Shown here in pieces: positions 23,881 through 25,097 of a stretch of DNA of 25,097 bases. The translations under genes were made by a program, and so were the position numbers. This DNA is from CAZOSF01 sp964582415. GTDB lineage: Bacteria; Bacteroidota; Bacteroidia; Flavobacteriales; Flavobacteriaceae. Every line of letters starts with the position of its first letter. The first letter of the stretch is position 1. Location: contig CAZOSF010000034.1 in the NCBI GenBank assembly GCA_964582415.1, positions 1 to 25,097 on the forward strand, written 5' to 3'. Under the pieces are notes generated by a model, which had not been told where the DNA came from, did no database searches, and saw only the letters and a program-made list of their open reading frames with translations.

Positions 23881-24416
23881 ATCGATTTCATTTTGGACAC
23901 CAAGTCCCAGACGACAACACCAACACTAACGGAAATATTAAGAGAATGCTTGGTGCCATATTGTGGGATTTCCAGGACACCGTCGCTTTGCGAAACCACA
24001 GATTGCTGAACGCCCTTCACCTCATTCCCAAACACCAAGGCATAGGTTTGATCGGGAGCCACTTTCATTTCAAGAAGGGATAAAGAATCTTCGGCCTGTT
24101 CCACAGAAAAGACAAGAGTCCCCGCGAGTTGTAATTTTTTAACCAAGGCCAGGGCATCTTTTGCATATTCCCAATCCACACTTTCCGTGGCTCCTAAAGC
24201 CGTCTTGGTAATGTCTTTGTGAGGGGGTGTGGCAGTGATGCCGCAGAGATAGATTTTCTGAAGGCGGAAAGCATCGGCGGTTCGAAACACAGAACCTACG
24301 TTGTTCAGACTTCGAATATTGTCTAAAATAATGATGAGTGGTAACTTCTCGGAAGACTTGAAGTCTTCAGTCGAAAGGCGATCCAGTTCACTGTTTTTCA
24401 GTTTTCGGTGTTTCAT
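23877..24416 (-). CDS. SpoU/TrmH-family RNA 2'-O-methyltransferase
   Basis: 179 residues, a minimal SPOUT methyltransferase. Motif 1 is ILDNIRSLNNVGSVFRTADAF (about 30-50), motif 2 ALVFGNEVKGV, motif 3 LEIPQYGTKHSLNISVSVGVVVWDL, which form the knotted S-adenosylmethionine site. It would methylate the ribose of a tRNA or rRNA nucleotide; the exact RNA cannot be told from the sequence. Its ATG lies only a few bases from the predicted transcription start, so the message is nearly leaderless. Its TAG overlaps the TAA of the folK fusion in the bases CTAA. Confidence 0.95.
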   Translation of the reverse strand: MKHRKLKNSELDRLSTEDFKSSEKLPLIIILDNIRSLNNVGSVFRTADAFRLQKIYLCGITATPPHKDITKTALGATESVDWEYAKDALALVKKLQLAGTLVFSVEQAEDSLSLLEMKVAPDQTYALVFGNEVKGVQQSVVSQSDGVLEIPQYGTKHSLNISVSVGVVVWDLVSKMKSI

Positions 24417-24423
24417 ACAGAGG

Positions 24424-24453
24424 CAAAGGTAGGGTTTTGCTACTTTTTTACAA
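24424..24453 (-). promoter_or_regulatory. Promoter of the SpoU methyltransferase gene (TTG-N19-TACCTTTG)
   Basis: On the - strand the -33 box TTG (24453-24451) and the perfect -7 box TACCTTTG (24431-24424) are 19 bases apart. The -7 box ends only seven bases before the ATG at 24416, leaving at most a few bases of 5' leader. Confidence 0.82.
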
Positions 24454-24563
24454 GGCGTCCAGAAGGTTGAAAATTGTGAAAAACTTTGAGTAAGATGTTG
24501 ATGGATTTTTTTTCAATCCCAAGCGAGAATACCTACATTAGCTTTTATCGAAAAAGACGATTT

Positions 24564-25097
24564 GTGGCGCAGAAAGAGACCCCTTTAATGAAACAATATA
24601 ACAGCATCAAATCCAAACATCCGGATGCGTTGTTGCTCTTTCGTGTGGGGGATTTTTACGAGACTTTTGGAGAGGATGCTGTACGGGCTGCCAAGATTCT
24701 GAACATTACACTTACTGCACGAAACAATGGAGGAGATCAGACCGAACTGGCAGGGTTTCCGCATCATTCCTTAAACACCTATCTTCCCAAATTAGTAATG
24801 GCAGGATGTAGGGTAGCGATTTGCGACCAGTTAGAAGATCCCAAGCAAACCAAGACCATTGTAAAACGGGGTGTCACCGAATTGGTAACTCCTGGTGTTG
24901 CTTTAAATGATGATATCCTTCAATCGAAATCGAATAATTTCTTGGCTGCAATACATTATGGAAAAGATCGGTATGGCGTGGCCTTTTTAGACGTTTCCAC
25001 CGGAGAATTCTTAACGTCTCAAGGCACTTCAGAATATGTGGATAAGCTATTGCAGAATTTCCATCCTTCAGAAGTGATTTTCAGCAAGCAAAAGAGG
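24564..25097 (+). CDS. mutS: DNA mismatch repair protein MutS (N-terminal part, runs off the window)
   Basis: 178 codons are present; the stop is beyond the window. The mismatch-binding domain I is complete enough to recognise: KETPLMKQYNSIKSKHPDAL, then GDFYETFGEDA with the Phe31-x-Glu33 pair that wedges into mismatches, TELAGFPHHSLNTYLPKLV, DQLEDPKQTKTIVKRGVTELVTPG and the start of domain II. It finds base mismatches after replication and recruits MutL. I chose the GTG at 24564 (MAQKETPLMKQY) because family members begin only a few residues before this block; ATGs at 24495 and 24501 would add about 20 residues of unlike sequence, and the ATG at 24588 would cut into it. Confidence 0.95.
   Translation, partial: MAQKETPLMKQYNSIKSKHPDALLLFRVGDFYETFGEDAVRAAKILNITLTARNNGGDQTELAGFPHHSLNTYLPKLVMAGCRVAICDQLEDPKQTKTIVKRGVTELVTPGVALNDDILQSKSNNFLAAIHYGKDRYGVAFLDVSTGEFLTSQGTSEYVDKLLQNFHPSEVIFSKQKR

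Noticed and set aside
1..25097. CRISPR arrays, tRNA or rRNA genes, insertion sequences, defence systems
   Set aside because: I saw no regularly spaced repeats, cloverleaf or rRNA-like stretches, transposase or known defence genes; nearly every stretch is taken by recognised core genes.

Overview
The window looks like chromosomal core genome of a Flavobacteriia member (Bacteroidota), probably a marine Flavobacteriaceae. Supporting signs are a type IX secretion (T9SS) type B cargo C-terminus followed by a PorP/SprF-like protein, a PorG-like DUF6089 protein in the bamA cluster, a FolK-deoxynucleoside kinase fusion, a LytS/LytTR pair with periplasmic TPRs, promoters of the Bacteroidota type (TTG/TTTG, then TAnnTTTG) and no clear Shine-Dalgarno sites. 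Base composition is fairly uniform and moderately AT-rich, except for the first ~60 bases, which are 70% GC.

Layout. 1-1160: the last 31 codons of a T9SS type B cargo protein, a PorP/SprF-like outer-membrane protein and a bidirectional terminator. 1162-2316 (-): a VWA lipoprotein. 2515-5960 (+): a LytS-type histidine kinase, a LytTR response regulator and a gamma-carbonic-anhydrase-like protein. 5957-13916 (-): a long co-directional cluster read as CBS protein, nadK, porG-like, uppS, bamA, two ompH/skp genes, murI; it joins outer-membrane assembly, undecaprenyl carrier synthesis, peptidoglycan precursor synthesis and a T9SS part. 14001-15860 (+): pdxJ, an alpha/beta hydrolase and a small 4-TMS-type membrane protein. 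15940-19264 (+): tig, clpP, clpX, i.e. nascent-chain folding and ATP-dependent proteolysis. 19332-21156 (-): a 58-residue lipoprotein with a very good promoter, then a GH3-family adenylating enzyme. 21199-21996 (+): DUF2797. 21988-22677 (-): a queuosine-precursor transporter-like protein. 22762-23880 (+): the folK-dNK fusion. 23877-24416 (-): a SPOUT rRNA/tRNA methyltransferase. 24564-end (+): the 5' part of mutS.

The genome is compact: there is no gene-free stretch longer than 300 bases, three convergent gene pairs overlap at their stop codons, and several genes in the same direction overlap or abut. I see no tRNA, rRNA, CRISPR array, insertion sequence, prophage or attachment site. No wholly new multi-gene system is evident. 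The points most worth checking are the GC-rich cargo C-terminus at the left edge, the folK fusion that has no ATG/GTG/TTG start, the small lipoprotein gene next to clpX, the GH3/DUF2797 divergent pair, and the histidine kinase with an N-terminal carboxypeptidase-regulatory-like domain.
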